DNA of 64,000 bases from Paenibacillus radicibacter (GTDB lineage Bacteria > Bacillota > Bacilli > Paenibacillales > NBRC-103111): contig NZ_JANQBC010000008.1 of NCBI RefSeq assembly GCF_024721995.1, positions 1 to 64,000 of the forward strand. Reading direction: 5' to 3'. This document shows positions 36,503 through 46,037 of this stretch, piece after piece. A program made the translations under genes and the position numbers. Numbering within the stretch: position 1 is the first letter of the stretch; the number at the start of each line of letters is the position of its first letter. Under the pieces are notes generated by a model, which saw nothing but the letters and a program-made list of their open reading frames with translations, did not search any database and was not told where the DNA came from.

Positions 36503-37333
36503 TTAATTGCTCATGCGCTCATGAGCGTTATGATATGCACCGTGCCATACCGGTCCTACGAATCGGTTAAATGCAAAACCTTGTTTGATAGCGTCTAGCG
36601 TAAACTTCTTTGCCATCGCAACAGATTCTTTTACCGTGTTACCCTTAGCCAAGCCCGCGGCAATCGCAGCTGCAAAGGTACAACCCGCCCCATGATTATA
36701 GTTCGTATCCAACATTTCCGCTTCATAGAGCACAAATTCCTTGCCATCATAGAACAGATCGATTGCTTTTTCACTTCGCAGGGCTTTGCCACCTTTAATT
36801 ACAACGTGTTTTGCCCCTTGTTCTATAATTTTATGTGCTGCTTCTTTCATTTCATTAAGCGTAGTGATTCTCCCCATACCTGCAAGTTGTCCAGCCTCGA
36901 ACAGATTAAGCGTAACAATTGTTGCTTGTGGGAGCAGCAGATCACGAGTCGCTTGCCCATTCTCTGGTTGAACGACTTCATCTTCACCTTTACATACCAT
37001 AACGGGATCAATAACCACATTTGCAATATCTTGTTTGTCGATCATGTGATGCAAGAGTTCAATCACTTCTACTGAACCAAGCATCCCTGTCTTCATTGCA
37101 TCAAGTTGTCCACCCGAAAGCACAGTTTTCATTTGCTTCTCTACTAAAGCTGGAGGAATAGGATGTACCTCATGATGCCAATTCTGATCCGGATCCATGG
37201 TCACGATCGATGTAATCGCACTGAAGCCAAATACCCCATATTCTTCAAATGTTTTTAAATCCGCTTGCAAACCTGCACCGCCACTAGAGTCTGAACCTGC
37301 CACAGTTAACACTTTTCTTATAGAAGTCATCAT
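36503..37333 (-). CDS. pdxK: Pyridoxal/pyridoxine kinase, PdxK of the ThiD type
   Basis: 277 residues of ribokinase fold. [10 protein letters not shown] near the N-terminus binds substrate, and Asn-His-Gly-Ala-Gly-Cys-Thr-Phe near the C-terminus holds the anion hole. [11 protein letters not shown] and the Cys after Gly-Ala-Gly match B. subtilis PdxK rather than thiamin ThiD. It would make pyridoxal phosphate in the cytosol, the cofactor of the decarboxylase directly upstream. The start is uncertain: ATG at 37333 or a TTG at 37339, with GGAG 11 or 5 bases before. The long open frame upstream is shadow. Confidence 0.88.
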   Translation of the reverse strand: MMTSIRKVLTVAGSDSSGGAGLQADLKTFEEYGVFGFSAITSIVTMDPDQNWHHEVHPIPPALVEKQMKTVLSGGQLDAMKTGMLGSVEVIELLHHMIDKQDIANVVIDPVMVCKGEDEVVQPENGQATRDLLLPQATIVTLNLFEAGQLAGMGRITTLNEMKEAAHKIIEQGAKHVVIKGGKALRSEKAIDLFYDGKEFVLYEAEMLDTNYNHGAGCTFAAAIAAGLAKGNTVKESVAMAKKFTLDAIKQGFAFNRFVGPVWHGAYHNAHERMSN

Positions 37334-37412
37334 CTTCAATACGGCTCCTTTATGAAATAGAGCAAAGCGTAACGACACGCTTAATCGTATCGTTACGCAT
37401 TCTCTAGTTAAA

Positions 37413-39293
37413 TTATTGTTCGTCCATTTCATACATATAAATTTTCTCAAGTTTCTCTTGCATCGCTTTTTCCATCTTCTCTGCATACTCTTCAAACACC
37501 GCTGCATCATGCGCATATGGTGACAATGCACATGCGCGAAGAATCGTTACTTTCTCTACACGATCCCATTCTGATACGCTAAATCCAAGGTTTTGTACGA
37601 ATTGCATCGGGCTGTTTCCATAGTCTGGAATAGCAAAGTCCGTATGTGATGTAATAAATTCGTTGTTGTACAATCCACCTTTTACATAGGAAGCATAATC
37701 GAAGAAATCATGGTTAAGCTTGTTCATTTTCTCAAGATCCGTATTACCGACTTCATTAAATACATAGTCAACCATGTTAAAGTCCGGCTTCGTTAATGGA
37801 TGCAATTCGATTACTTTGCCATTCACATTGAATTTGCGGTCTTTCAAGAAATTGTAGAATCGATATGCAGCTTCAACGCTTGCACCCATCAATTTACCGT
37901 AGCCTGTTACATTAAGCGGCAATACTTTGTGAGCAGTCCATACAGCAGCCGCTGTCGCACCCGCTTTGGAACCTTCAAGGATATATGCACCTAGCAGAGC
38001 TGGAATGTCAGCATCTTTTTCAAAGACATAAGTTGCAAAATAAGAAATGGCATCACGCATCCGGCTGTCTCTAATCGCAATTGCACCTGCGGAGTATGGA
38101 ATGTATCCCATTTTGTGCGGGTCAATGGTAATCGTCTCTACTTGGCTCATTGCTTTGAACGATTTATAGATATCTTCTGTCATCCACTGGTCATACAAGT
38201 TCATATCTGTAAAGATATTGTGCTCTTTGTATACATCGCCGAGCTTGTCGTAATCAATGAACTCATCATTCTCATCCAAGAAGATTGCACGAGCATAACC
38301 ACCGTAAGCAGCATCTGCGTGAATATAGTAGTAAATACCTTCTGCAGCCAATTTCTCACGAAGAGCTACGATTCGGTCAATATGGTCAATTTGTCCTTCT
38401 TCTGTACTACCGATAACCCCTACTACACCAAGAATAGGCGTTCCTTCTGCTGCAAGCTCACGAATTCTTGCTTCAAGCTTGGTAATATCCATGCGATATT
38501 CGCTGTCTACATCGACTGCTTCTACACTTTCAAGACCAATTCCGATGATATCTGCAGCTTTAAGCCAGGAATAATGCTTGGTTTGAGGAATTAACCATTT
38601 ACCTAGTTTGTCAAGATAACGACCGCTACGTGCGGATTTCGCTTTAACTTCATCTAACTTGTCAGGAATTTGATCCATAATGTCAAGAATTTCGTTCGTA
38701 GACATATTGAGCAATTCCCATTCGGATTTGCCTACTACATATTCAGGAGCAACCTCTTTAATTGCAAGCGGTAAGGACTTCATATTACGCGCATACCAGA
38801 GACCTTCCAAGTTGGCAATGGAACCATCCGCACAGATGTGTCCCCAGCTTTCTCCTTCCTTATAACTCATCATTTTGCATAATTGATGCCCTACCTCTTC
38901 CTCCATTTGAGAAGTACCAGGAGAAGACTCATAGGCTACGTTATTACCATTCCATAGCATTGCAGTTGTATAAGCGATAATCGATGGCATTAATGTCTCA
39001 GAGTTCATATGACCCCAGAAGCGACCAGCCGTGTGCCAAGGAAGAGATTCAGAGCGAAGCTTCGCAGACAATTCATTAAATACACTGCGCATGTGGTCAG
39101 CGGTATCTTGGAAACTCTTAGAGCTCTTATCATACGGCGTAATGACCGGCAAATCTTGCGGTTGATAATTTTGTCTCCAGCCGACATGCTCGTCCACCGC
39201 TTTAAGAAGTACTTCTTTAAATAAATCGACGTTTTCCCCTTTGTCTCCAAGGAATAATGCTTTTAAGTTAATTTCAGGTATTTGATAATTCAT
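37413..39293 (-). CDS. tdcA: Tyrosine decarboxylase (PLP-dependent, group II)
   Basis: 626 residues, close in length and sequence throughout to enterococcal tyrosine decarboxylase (about 620). Shared blocks include Trp-His-Thr-Ala-Gly-Arg, [10 protein letters not shown] and the PLP lysine in [10 protein letters not shown] (about 390). It converts tyrosine (and probably phenylalanine) to tyramine and CO2, consuming a proton. GGGAGG precedes the ATG. It follows the exchanger gene by 44 bases. Glutamate decarboxylase is the alternative annotation, but the exchanger and the Tyr T-box argue for tyrosine. Confidence 0.93.
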   Translation of the reverse strand: MNYQIPEINLKALFLGDKGENVDLFKEVLLKAVDEHVGWRQNYQPQDLPVITPYDKSSKSFQDTADHMRSVFNELSAKLRSESLPWHTAGRFWGHMNSETLMPSIIAYTTAMLWNGNNVAYESSPGTSQMEEEVGHQLCKMMSYKEGESWGHICADGSIANLEGLWYARNMKSLPLAIKEVAPEYVVGKSEWELLNMSTNEILDIMDQIPDKLDEVKAKSARSGRYLDKLGKWLIPQTKHYSWLKAADIIGIGLESVEAVDVDSEYRMDITKLEARIRELAAEGTPILGVVGVIGSTEEGQIDHIDRIVALREKLAAEGIYYYIHADAAYGGYARAIFLDENDEFIDYDKLGDVYKEHNIFTDMNLYDQWMTEDIYKSFKAMSQVETITIDPHKMGYIPYSAGAIAIRDSRMRDAISYFATYVFEKDADIPALLGAYILEGSKAGATAAAVWTAHKVLPLNVTGYGKLMGASVEAAYRFYNFLKDRKFNVNGKVIELHPLTKPDFNMVDYVFNEVGNTDLEKMNKLNHDFFDYASYVKGGLYNNEFITSHTDFAIPDYGNSPMQFVQNLGFSVSEWDRVEKVTILRACALSPYAHDAAVFEEYAEKMEKAMQEKLEKIYMYEMDEQ

Positions 39294-39337
39294 GATTACA
39301 AACCTCCCATAATTGTTAAAATAATTTTATAAATAAG

Positions 39338-40747
39338 TTAAGCTGTTTTTTTCCAGCTTGGCTTTTTCATTTTATTAATAATTAGAGCAATACCTACCAT
39401 GACGATCGTAGCTCCAATTTGATAAATGACATAACCTTTAGATTGACTTGGTTCCAGAATGGATGGCGGAATCAAGCTAACAACAATAGTTATCCCTACA
39501 CTGACTAAAGAAAGTATAGAAACAAACCACATTAGGCCATTACCTTTGTTGCCCAATCGGAATGGTCTTTCAGTCTCAGGCATTTTGTAACGAAGGCGAA
39601 TCGCAGAAATGGCGATCATCGCGTATACCAAACAATAAAGAATGGTTGTTGTTATCGTAATAATTAAGAAAGCTGTATTCACGTTTGGAACAACAATATA
39701 TAGAACAGATACGAGCGAGATGACGATAGCCTGAATTAAGACGAACGTAATCGGAATGTTTTTACTTGTACGTTTTTGGAAAAAAGGAGGTAAGTTCCCT
39801 TCATCTGCTACCTTGATCATCGATTTACTTGGACCAAGTACCCATGCACTTAGCTGTACCAATACACCAATTAAGATCATGGCCGAAATAATATTCACAA
39901 AAATAGTCGGAATTCCTAAGTCTTCACAGAAAATCATATAAGGCTGTGTAATGTTTGCGAGCTCGAGTGCACCACTAGGTACAGCATTAGAAACGGTTAA
40001 CCCGGCAATTAAGTTGAAAATAACAAGTAAAATAACAGATGCAATAACAGCAATTGGATAATTGCGTTTCGGGTTGTCAATATTGTTCGCATGAACCGAT
40101 GAAATCTCAACCCCCGCGAAGATAAAAATGATACCCGACAAGTAAGCTAAGCTACCCAAATCGCTAAGGTTTGGCAGTAGATCGCCAGGTTTGAAGTCGC
40201 CCAAGTAACTGTTTGGCTGAATGCCATTCTTGATCATGTAACTGACACCGAGTACAACCAGAATGACAAAGGGAATATAAACCCCAATAATTGCCCCCCA
40301 GTTACCCGCAATCTTGACCATATCGAACTTGAGGTTTAGCAAAGTAACGCCCCAATAGGAGATAAGGATAACTGCAAAGATGAATAAGTTGTTCGAAGAT
40401 AAATTCGGTTTATCAATGACGTATCCGAAAAGTATCCCAACAGTCGAAGCGACCATTACCATCCCGAAAAACATTTGGACCCATAACAGCCACGATGTTA
40501 CGAAACCCCACTTCTCACCAAGTGCTTTCTTTACCCAAACTTGCGGTCCGCCTTCTTCAGGAAATCCCGTTGACAACTCTGCAGACATCAATGCGATCGG
40601 AAGAGCAAATAATATTGCCGCAACCATCATATAGAAGATCTGCGTCCAACCGGTGATGGATAACGTCGGTACACTACGTACGGTACCGAAGAACGCCATC
40701 GTAATACCAATTAGCCCAAATAGCGTCAATTTTTTTGAGTTGGCCAT
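39338..40747 (-). CDS. tyrP: Amino acid antiporter, tyrosine/tyramine exchanger TyrP
   Basis: 469 residues, twelve membrane helices of the APC glutamate:GABA-type antiporter branch. Phe-Phe-Gly-Thr-Val-Arg-Ser and Phe-Pro-Glu-Glu-Gly-Gly-Pro-Gln-Val-Trp sit in the first two loops, and Phe-Ala-Gly-Val-Glu-Ile-Ser-Ser-Val-His in helix 6. First gene of the tyramine operon, with AAGGA nine bases before the ATG. Electrogenic exchange of tyrosine for tyramine would generate proton-motive force and help at low pH. Substrate assigned by the neighbouring decarboxylase. Confidence 0.87.
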   Translation of the reverse strand: MANSKKLTLFGLIGITMAFFGTVRSVPTLSITGWTQIFYMMVAAILFALPIALMSAELSTGFPEEGGPQVWVKKALGEKWGFVTSWLLWVQMFFGMVMVASTVGILFGYVIDKPNLSSNNLFIFAVILISYWGVTLLNLKFDMVKIAGNWGAIIGVYIPFVILVVLGVSYMIKNGIQPNSYLGDFKPGDLLPNLSDLGSLAYLSGIIFIFAGVEISSVHANNIDNPKRNYPIAVIASVILLVIFNLIAGLTVSNAVPSGALELANITQPYMIFCEDLGIPTIFVNIISAMILIGVLVQLSAWVLGPSKSMIKVADEGNLPPFFQKRTSKNIPITFVLIQAIVISLVSVLYIVVPNVNTAFLIITITTTILYCLVYAMIAISAIRLRYKMPETERPFRLGNKGNGLMWFVSILSLVSVGITIVVSLIPPSILEPSQSKGYVIYQIGATIVMVGIALIINKMKKPSWKKTA

Positions 40748-41066
40748 AAAATCGATCCTTCTTTCTATTCAGTTTTCAATGAGGTGCCCAGTCTACCTAA
40801 TCCAAAATCACTAACAATGAATAATCAATGAATAAGTTTCGGTAGAAGGAAATGGAATCGAAATGACGAGACCACTTCAAAGATTGGCAATGTTTGATGT
40901 TAACCGATTAACTTCACCCCCAGTATGCTCCTGATTATTTTGATCTGTCAATTACATAAACACCAATGGTAACAGGGGTTTGTGGTTATTTTCCAGTAAT
41001 TGTTTGAAGCCTACATTCATGCTTTCATTACTTCACCGTGGAATTCTTTAAACGATTCATGCTTTT
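40748..41066. other. Long upstream region of the tyramine operon
   Basis: No gene seen. It holds the LacI-type palindrome at 40899-40912 and must contain the tyrP promoter, but no clear -35/-10 was found. A transcript from further upstream would have an unusually long leader. Confidence 0.5.
40899..40912 (-). promoter_or_regulatory. LacI-type palindrome upstream of tyrP
   Basis: GTTAACCGATTAAC has the same arms and central CG as the operators around 10.2 and 11.3 kb (GTTAATCGATTAAC), differing in one central base. It is 152 bases before the tyrP start. No LacI gene is adjacent. Confidence 0.5.
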
Positions 41067-41282
41067 ATGGATAAAAGCGAATATCTACTAAAACAATGCA
41101 TAAATATTAATAAAAATGAATATATAAACTTTACAACTAAACGTTTTACTGATAAGGCTTAGGTTGCCTATTATTTGTGCGAGATAAAACATTTAGAGGG
41201 ATTTTCTAATGAAATTCTAATCTTTAAGGAGTATGTGAAAAAGAATACTTATGCATCTGTGTTCAAGCGTTCTATCTGTTAA
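41067..41282 (+). pseudogene. Possible decayed small gene on the plus strand
   Basis: An open frame from ATG at 41067 to TAA at 41280-41282 broken once by TAG at 41160-41162. The two parts (31 and 39 codons) are Lys/Glu/Tyr-rich and read like protein, ending Phe-Lys-Glu-Tyr-Val-Lys-Lys and a short tail. There is no ribosome site and no recognised family. In this AT-rich DNA it may be chance. Confidence 0.25.
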
Positions 41283-41433
41283 AGGGGTTATATCAACTTT
41301 GCAAAACTAGATAATACAATCATTTCTTCCATTCTCTTCAATATGTAAGTTCTTGCAGATGTAAAGTTCTAAAGTGTGTATTTGTGTTAATTTACCAGCA
41401 AAAAAATTCGTATAAATGACACTTTTACAGGGA

Positions 41434-41469
41434 ACAAAAAAAAGAATAGCTGTTAAACAGCTATTCTTT
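41434..41469 (-). terminator. Terminator after tyrS
   Basis: AAAGAATAGCTGTT (41441-41454) pairs with AACAGCTATTCTTT (41456-41469), followed on the minus strand by TTTTTTGTTCCC. It separates tyrS from the tyrP operon. Confidence 0.92.
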
Positions 41470-41488
41470 CGATATATCTATTCACTAT

Positions 41489-42754
41489 CTACTCACTAAG
41501 TTTGACTAAGCTGTAGTTCTTCTTCCCTTTACGAACGATCATGAATTTTTCCTCAAAAGAATTCTGAGCAGTTACATCCATATTCACGTCCGTCACTTTC
41601 TCACCATTAAGAGTAATGGCTCCATTCGTAATATCTTCACGGGCTTGTCGCTTGGAAGGCTCAATGCCAAGGTCAACGAGCCAGTCGATAATATTCTTGG
41701 TTTCTTTTGACGCATGGAACGTCGGCATATCTTTGAAACCTTGTTCGATCTCATCTGCGGTAAGTGACTTGATATCTCCACTAAATAAGGAAGCAGAGAT
41801 CTTCTTCGCTTGTTCCAGCGCTTCTTCACTATGCACAAACTTTGTCATTTCTTCAGCAAGCACACGCTGTGCTTCGCGTTTGTGCGGCTCTGTCTGCACC
41901 TTCATTTCAAGCTCATCAATTTGTTCTTTTGTCAGGAACGTGAAAAATTTCAAGTATCTAATGACATCGCGGTCATCGGTGTTTGCCCAGAACTGGAAGA
42001 ACTCAAAAGGTGTTGTTTTGTTCGGATCAAGCCAGATTGCACCACCAGCTGTCTTACCAAACTTCGTCCCATCTGCTTTAAGCATAAGTGGAATCGTTAA
42101 ACCAAAGGCTTTCGCTTCTGAACCTTCCTTCTTACGAATCAGGTCAAGACCGCTTGTAATGTTCCCCCATTGATCCGCGCCACCGATTTGGAGCTGTACA
42201 TCTTCATTCTTGAACAGATGATGGAAGTCCATCGACTGCAAAATTTGGTACGAGAATTCAGTAAAGGAAATACCTGAGTCAAGTCGACTTGCTACTATAT
42301 CTTTGGCTAACATCGTGTTGACGCTAAAGTTTTTACCAAAGTCCCGAAGGAAATCAAGAATTGTTAAGTTATGTGTCCAATCGTAGTTATTTACCATTCG
42401 AAGACCTGTCTCGCCTTCGTTTAGGAACAATTTCTTCATTTGCGCTGTGAGCGCGTCAACATTATCTTGTACTTGTTCCATTGTTTGAAGTGTACGTTCG
42501 GAAGTCCGACCACTTGGATCACCAATTGTACCTGTTGCTCCACCGATTAGAATAACCGGACGATGTCCCGCCATCTGAAAACGTTTGAGCATCATAAATG
42601 GAATCAAGTGACCAATATGCATACTATCACCTGTTGGATCAACGCCACAGTACAATGATATCGACTTCTCATTTGTCAGTTTTTGCAATCCTTCAGCATC
42701 TGTTTGTTGATTGATAGCCCCGCGCCATTCCAATTCATCGATAATATTCATCAT
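41489..42754 (-). CDS. tyrS: Tyrosyl-tRNA synthetase
   Basis: 421 residues, class I synthetase. HIGH motif as His-Ile-Gly-His-Leu (about 47), KMSKS-type loop Lys-Phe-Gly-Lys-Thr (about 232-236), and an S4-type RNA-binding domain in the last 70 residues (Lys-Arg-Gln-Ala-Arg-Glu-Asp-Ile). It charges tRNA-Tyr. Expression is under the T-box leader immediately upstream. Enterococcal tyramine clusters also begin with a tyrS, often a second copy that acts as a tyrosine gauge; whether this genome has another tyrS cannot be seen here. Confidence 0.96.
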   Translation of the reverse strand: MMNIIDELEWRGAINQQTDAEGLQKLTNEKSISLYCGVDPTGDSMHIGHLIPFMMLKRFQMAGHRPVILIGGATGTIGDPSGRTSERTLQTMEQVQDNVDALTAQMKKLFLNEGETGLRMVNNYDWTHNLTILDFLRDFGKNFSVNTMLAKDIVASRLDSGISFTEFSYQILQSMDFHHLFKNEDVQLQIGGADQWGNITSGLDLIRKKEGSEAKAFGLTIPLMLKADGTKFGKTAGGAIWLDPNKTTPFEFFQFWANTDDRDVIRYLKFFTFLTKEQIDELEMKVQTEPHKREAQRVLAEEMTKFVHSEEALEQAKKISASLFSGDIKSLTADEIEQGFKDMPTFHASKETKNIIDWLVDLGIEPSKRQAREDITNGAITLNGEKVTDVNMDVTAQNSFEEKFMIVRKGKKNYSLVKLSE

Positions 42755-42804
42755 TGCAGTTCAGCTCCTTGGTGTATTGGTATAAGAATTATAAATTTGT
42801 CCTA

Positions 42805-43080
42805 GAAAAACAAAAAAACCGTCTCCTTGTCTTTAATAGACATAGGGACGATTGATTAACCGTGTTACCACCCAAATTGCATCACTAGCGCTGCAGCCAC
42901 TAGTAATACCACTCTTAGCAACGATATCGATTGCCATTCCGCTTAAGCTACCTTAAGTTACTCCAGAGTGTAATTCGCTTGTATTGTGTGTACCAGGTCG
43001 CATCAACCCCTGGCTTTCTGAGACAGTGACAATATCGCTACTTCGCTCTTTCATCGTGTTATCCAATATTAGATTACAGC
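42805..43080 (-). ncRNA. T-box leader, tyrosine-specific
   Basis: On the minus strand the conserved T-box sequence TGGGTGGTAACACG (42861-42874) would pair with uncharged tRNA-Tyr. Its alternative is a terminator with stem CGTCCCTATGTCT / AGACAAGGAGACG and a TTTTTTT run (42811-42850). Upstream stem I carries the AGTA bulge region, the GGTTGATGCGACC apical loop and the specifier codon TAC at 42970-42972 (in GAATTACACT), which reads tyrosine. Uncharged tRNA-Tyr should allow read-through into tyrS. Confidence 0.92.
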
Positions 43081-43081
43081 A

Positions 43082-43110
43082 ATATTAGTCCCAATCTCAC
43101 CGCTTGTCAA
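43082..43110 (-). promoter_or_regulatory. Promoter of the tyrS T-box transcript
   Basis: TTGACA (43105-43110), 17-bp spacer, TAATAT (43082-43087) on the minus strand: a near-consensus sigma-A promoter that puts the start just before the T-box. Confidence 0.85.
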
Positions 43111-43171
43111 CTACCATTATTATACATTATTGTGAATACACGAAAAAACACCTGAAATCTAAAATTTTGCT

Positions 43172-43213
43172 TATGGAAAAGAGCACCTATTATCTACTTC
43201 CTAATAGGTGCAC
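43172..43213 (-). terminator. Terminator after the serine dehydratase operon
   Basis: GAGCACCTATTA (43181-43192) pairs with TAATAGGTGCAC (43202-43213), followed on the minus strand by TTTTCC. Confidence 0.85.
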
Positions 43214-43237
43214 TTATTATTGTAATCGTATCTATGG

Positions 43238-44119
43238 TTATACACGCTCTACCTTACCAAAAATTTGCTCTTGCAGTCGCTTACCCGTCGGCGTTGCAGC
43301 TAAACCGCCAAGTGCTGTTTCGCGCAAGGAAGCAGGCATGGATTGACCAATTCTAAACATCGCCTCAATGACCTCATCACATGGAATTGTGCTAGTAATG
43401 CCTGCTAGTGCCATATCTGCACCTACCATGGCAACCGCAGCACCCATCGCGTTACGCTTGACGCAGGGCACTTCGACTAGACCAGCTACGGGATCACAGA
43501 CAAGGCCAAGTAAATTCTTCAGCGCAATTGCCATTGCTGTAGCTGATTGCTGCGGCGTTCCCCCGGCCAATGCAACAACTGCTGCTGCCGCCATCCCTGC
43601 TGCGGAACCTACTTCCGCTTGGCAACCTCCGGCTGCACCACTAATCGAAGCGTTGTTCGCGACAACCATGCCGAATGCACCTGCTGTGAAGAGATACTCG
43701 ATCATCTGCTCCCTTGTTGGATCCAGCTTATCCCGTACAGCGAAGAGTACGCCTGGAACAACCCCTGCCGAACCCGCTGTCGGCGTCGCACAGATCAGCC
43801 CCATTGCCGCATTCACTTCATTCGTTGCAACTGCCTTACTGACTGCATCTAGAATGGTATAATCACTGATTCCCTGCCCACTATTGATATATTGGTGCAA
43901 CTTAACAGCATCTCCACCTGTTAATCCCGAGTGTGACTTCACACCTTCAAGCCCACGTTTAACAGCCGCTTCCATCACATCAAGGTTACGCCCCATAAGC
44001 TCTACGACTTGTTCACGGGTTCTCCCCGTTACATGCATTTCTTGTTCAATCATTACATCTGCTATCGAGCAAGAGCGCTCTTCTGCAATTTGTACCAACT
44101 CTGCTGCATGACGAAACAT
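43238..44119 (-). CDS. sdaAA: L-serine dehydratase, iron-sulfur-dependent, alpha subunit
   Basis: 293 residues. Conserved Ser-Gly-Ala-Ala-Gly-Gly-Cys-Gln-Ala-Glu-Val-Gly, Cys-Asp-Pro-Val-Ala-Gly-Leu-Val-Glu-Val-Pro-Cys and a further cysteine bind the catalytic [4Fe-4S] cluster. With SdaAB it turns L-serine into pyruvate and ammonia. Two-subunit form as in Bacillus. It follows sdaAB by 27 bases and is the last gene of a four-gene operon, so serine is a likely product of the upstream amidohydrolase or a cargo of the transporter. Confidence 0.95.
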   Translation of the reverse strand: MFRHAAELVQIAEERSCSIADVMIEQEMHVTGRTREQVVELMGRNLDVMEAAVKRGLEGVKSHSGLTGGDAVKLHQYINSGQGISDYTILDAVSKAVATNEVNAAMGLICATPTAGSAGVVPGVLFAVRDKLDPTREQMIEYLFTAGAFGMVVANNASISGAAGGCQAEVGSAAGMAAAAVVALAGGTPQQSATAMAIALKNLLGLVCDPVAGLVEVPCVKRNAMGAAVAMVGADMALAGITSTIPCDEVIEAMFRIGQSMPASLRETALGGLAATPTGKRLQEQIFGKVERV

Positions 44120-44146
44120 GAAGTGCCCCCCTTACATTTATGCAAC

Positions 44147-44812
44147 TTAATAATCGTCCATTGATAGAACCTGATCAACGCCTTCTAGTCCACGGATTTG
44201 CTTAATTAATGACATTGGAATTTGTTCATCCGTCTCAATGACCATTAGCGCCATCTTACCTTTTTCCTTCCGAGACACTTTCATATTACCGATATTCACC
44301 CGCTCTTGATTGAGCAGACTCGTCACACCTGCAACGACGCCATAACGGTCATGATTCACGATCAGAATCGCAGGACTCGTCCCAGACAATTGTAGATCGA
44401 AGCCATTAAGCTCTGTAATCTCCACCTTCCCGCCACCAATCGAAATTCCAACAACCTCAAGTTCTTCCGAACCTGATTGTAATCGAATCTTAGCCGTGTT
44501 CGGATGTTCAAGAACAGCTCCTTCTGTCTTGATCACAACCTCTATACCTGCTTCTTTTGCATACTTTGGCGATTCTGGCAGTCTAGGATCATTCGTATCA
44601 AAATCAAGAACACCCGCAATAAGGGCTACATCTGTCGCATGTCCTTTGTATGTCTCTGCAAAAGAACCATACAGTGATAACTCAACCCACTCTGGCTGTT
44701 TTCCAAAAATGCTTCGAGCAATTCGGCCGATCCTCGCTGCTCCTGCCGTATGCGAACTAGAAGGGCCCACCATAATGGGCCCAATAATATCAAACACTGT
44801 TCGGTATTTCAT
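44147..44812 (-). CDS. sdaAB: L-serine dehydratase, iron-sulfur-dependent, beta subunit
   Basis: 221 residues. The N-terminal part has the Gly-Pro-Ser-Ser-Ser-His-Thr-Ala-Gly-Ala motif, and the C-terminal ACT domain (about 148-221) may bind serine as a regulator. The ATG at 44812 has AGGAG seven bases before; an ATG two codons earlier is too close to it. Forms the holoenzyme with SdaAA. Confidence 0.95.
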   Translation of the reverse strand: MKYRTVFDIIGPIMVGPSSSHTAGAARIGRIARSIFGKQPEWVELSLYGSFAETYKGHATDVALIAGVLDFDTNDPRLPESPKYAKEAGIEVVIKTEGAVLEHPNTAKIRLQSGSEELEVVGISIGGGKVEITELNGFDLQLSGTSPAILIVNHDRYGVVAGVTSLLNQERVNIGNMKVSRKEKGKMALMVIETDEQIPMSLIKQIRGLEGVDQVLSMDDY

Positions 44813-44828
44813 CGTCATGCTCCTAAGC

Positions 44829-46013
44829 TTAAGCTTGTTTTCTAATCATTAATGTCGTCACACCACACATGAGACCTGCAATTGCCATGAATGTAAAGGC
44901 AGATCCAAAAGAGCCTCCCGCTTGGTCGATCAAGTAACCTAGAACCATTGGAGCTAAGAAACCACCAATCGTACCACCTGTGTTAATGATTCCAATGGAA
45001 GAACCAATAATGCTCTGATCGAAAAGTTTGTGCGGCCATGTGAAGATCGAGATGAATGTTCCAATCGAAACCATGCTGATACAGAACAGGATGATTGTTG
45101 AGAAAATTAGATTGGATGACATCACGAATACAATCATAAGCACCGAAACGATAACCGCTGTCACGATCGTGAACATCTTTTCTTTGCCAAGGAATAACTT
45201 GGAGAGCAAGCTGCCCACAATTAAAGTCGCCACTGTCGTACAGACTGCATTGATCGCTAGGATGATACCCACTTGTCCAATCTCAATGCCGAATTTCGTT
45301 TGCAGATACGATGGCAACCAAGACATATTCCCATATAACAAGAAGTTAAGAAGCAGCATCGCTACGAATAATGTGAGCACATTGCGATTCGTGATGATTT
45401 CAGTAAACTTCATCTTCGGCGCTTGACTCTTATTCTGCTGGGCAGGAGTCTGATAATTATTCGGTACGAAGATCCATACTAGAACGAATGCGACAGCGAA
45501 CAATGCACCGAGTACATAATAAGCGTTATGCCAGTTCGAAGCAATTAATTGTGCACCCAGTGTAAAGGCTAGAATTCCACCAATCCCTGATGTTGCAAGC
45601 ATAAGCGCTTGTGCGAACGTTCTTTTTTCACGAGGGAAATTGTCTGCGATTGTCTTGGAACAGCTTGGCGGATAACCTGCATGACCAATTCCAGCAAAGA
45701 AACGGATCACCACAAACACCATTAAACTTGCGCCAAATCCGAATAGGACGGAGAATACGGCAACCAAACCAAGGGATGCGAGTAATACTTTCTTCGCTCC
45801 AATTTTATCTGCAAGCCAGCCGCTTGGAATTTGCATCAAGGAATATCCCAAGAAGAATAAACTCATGATGAGTCCAGATTGCGCTTTCGTTAATTCAAGT
45901 TCTTGAGCCAATGGGATAATCGCAGTCGAGATCATTTGTTTATCCATATAGATCATGGAATAACCGATCATGAGAGCGACGATTAACATCATCGGTGTTT
46001 TATTAGTTGTCAT
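44829..46013 (-). CDS. MFS transporter, anion:cation symporter type
   Basis: 394 residues, twelve membrane helices. Asp-Lys-Gln-Met-Ile-Ser in helix 1 and Gly-Trp-Leu-Ala-Asp-Lys-Ile-Gly-Ala-Lys-Lys after helix 2 are typical of organic-anion transporters of the ACS group. It lies between the amidohydrolase (24-base gap) and sdaAB (17 bases). Import of an N-acylated amino acid or similar carboxylate would make sense of the operon; this is inferred from context only. Confidence 0.85.
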   Translation of the reverse strand: MTTNKTPMMLIVALMIGYSMIYMDKQMISTAIIPLAQELELTKAQSGLIMSLFFLGYSLMQIPSGWLADKIGAKKVLLASLGLVAVFSVLFGFGASLMVFVVIRFFAGIGHAGYPPSCSKTIADNFPREKRTFAQALMLATSGIGGILAFTLGAQLIASNWHNAYYVLGALFAVAFVLVWIFVPNNYQTPAQQNKSQAPKMKFTEIITNRNVLTLFVAMLLLNFLLYGNMSWLPSYLQTKFGIEIGQVGIILAINAVCTTVATLIVGSLLSKLFLGKEKMFTIVTAVIVSVLMIVFVMSSNLIFSTIILFCISMVSIGTFISIFTWPHKLFDQSIIGSSIGIINTGGTIGGFLAPMVLGYLIDQAGGSFGSAFTFMAIAGLMCGVTTLMIRKQA

Positions 46014-46037
46014 GTGTAAACCTCCTGATGTTAAGCA

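Noticed and set aside
37334-37531. 66-codon N-terminal extension of the pyridoxal kinase frame
   Set aside because: It overlaps the end of tdcA in another frame, has strange His/Arg/Cys-rich composition, and the kinase fold starts at the internal ATG.
38115-38594. 159-codon open frame antisense to tdcA
   Set aside because: It is a shadow of a strongly supported decarboxylase gene, Cys/Ile/Phe-rich, without ribosome site.
41160-41162. In-frame TAG read as pyrrolysine or recoding
   Set aside because: No support for recoding in this kind of organism; simple decay or chance is more likely.
43368-43862. 164-codon open frame antisense to sdaAA
   Set aside because: Ala/Thr/Pro-rich mirror of a conserved enzyme; no independent coding evidence.
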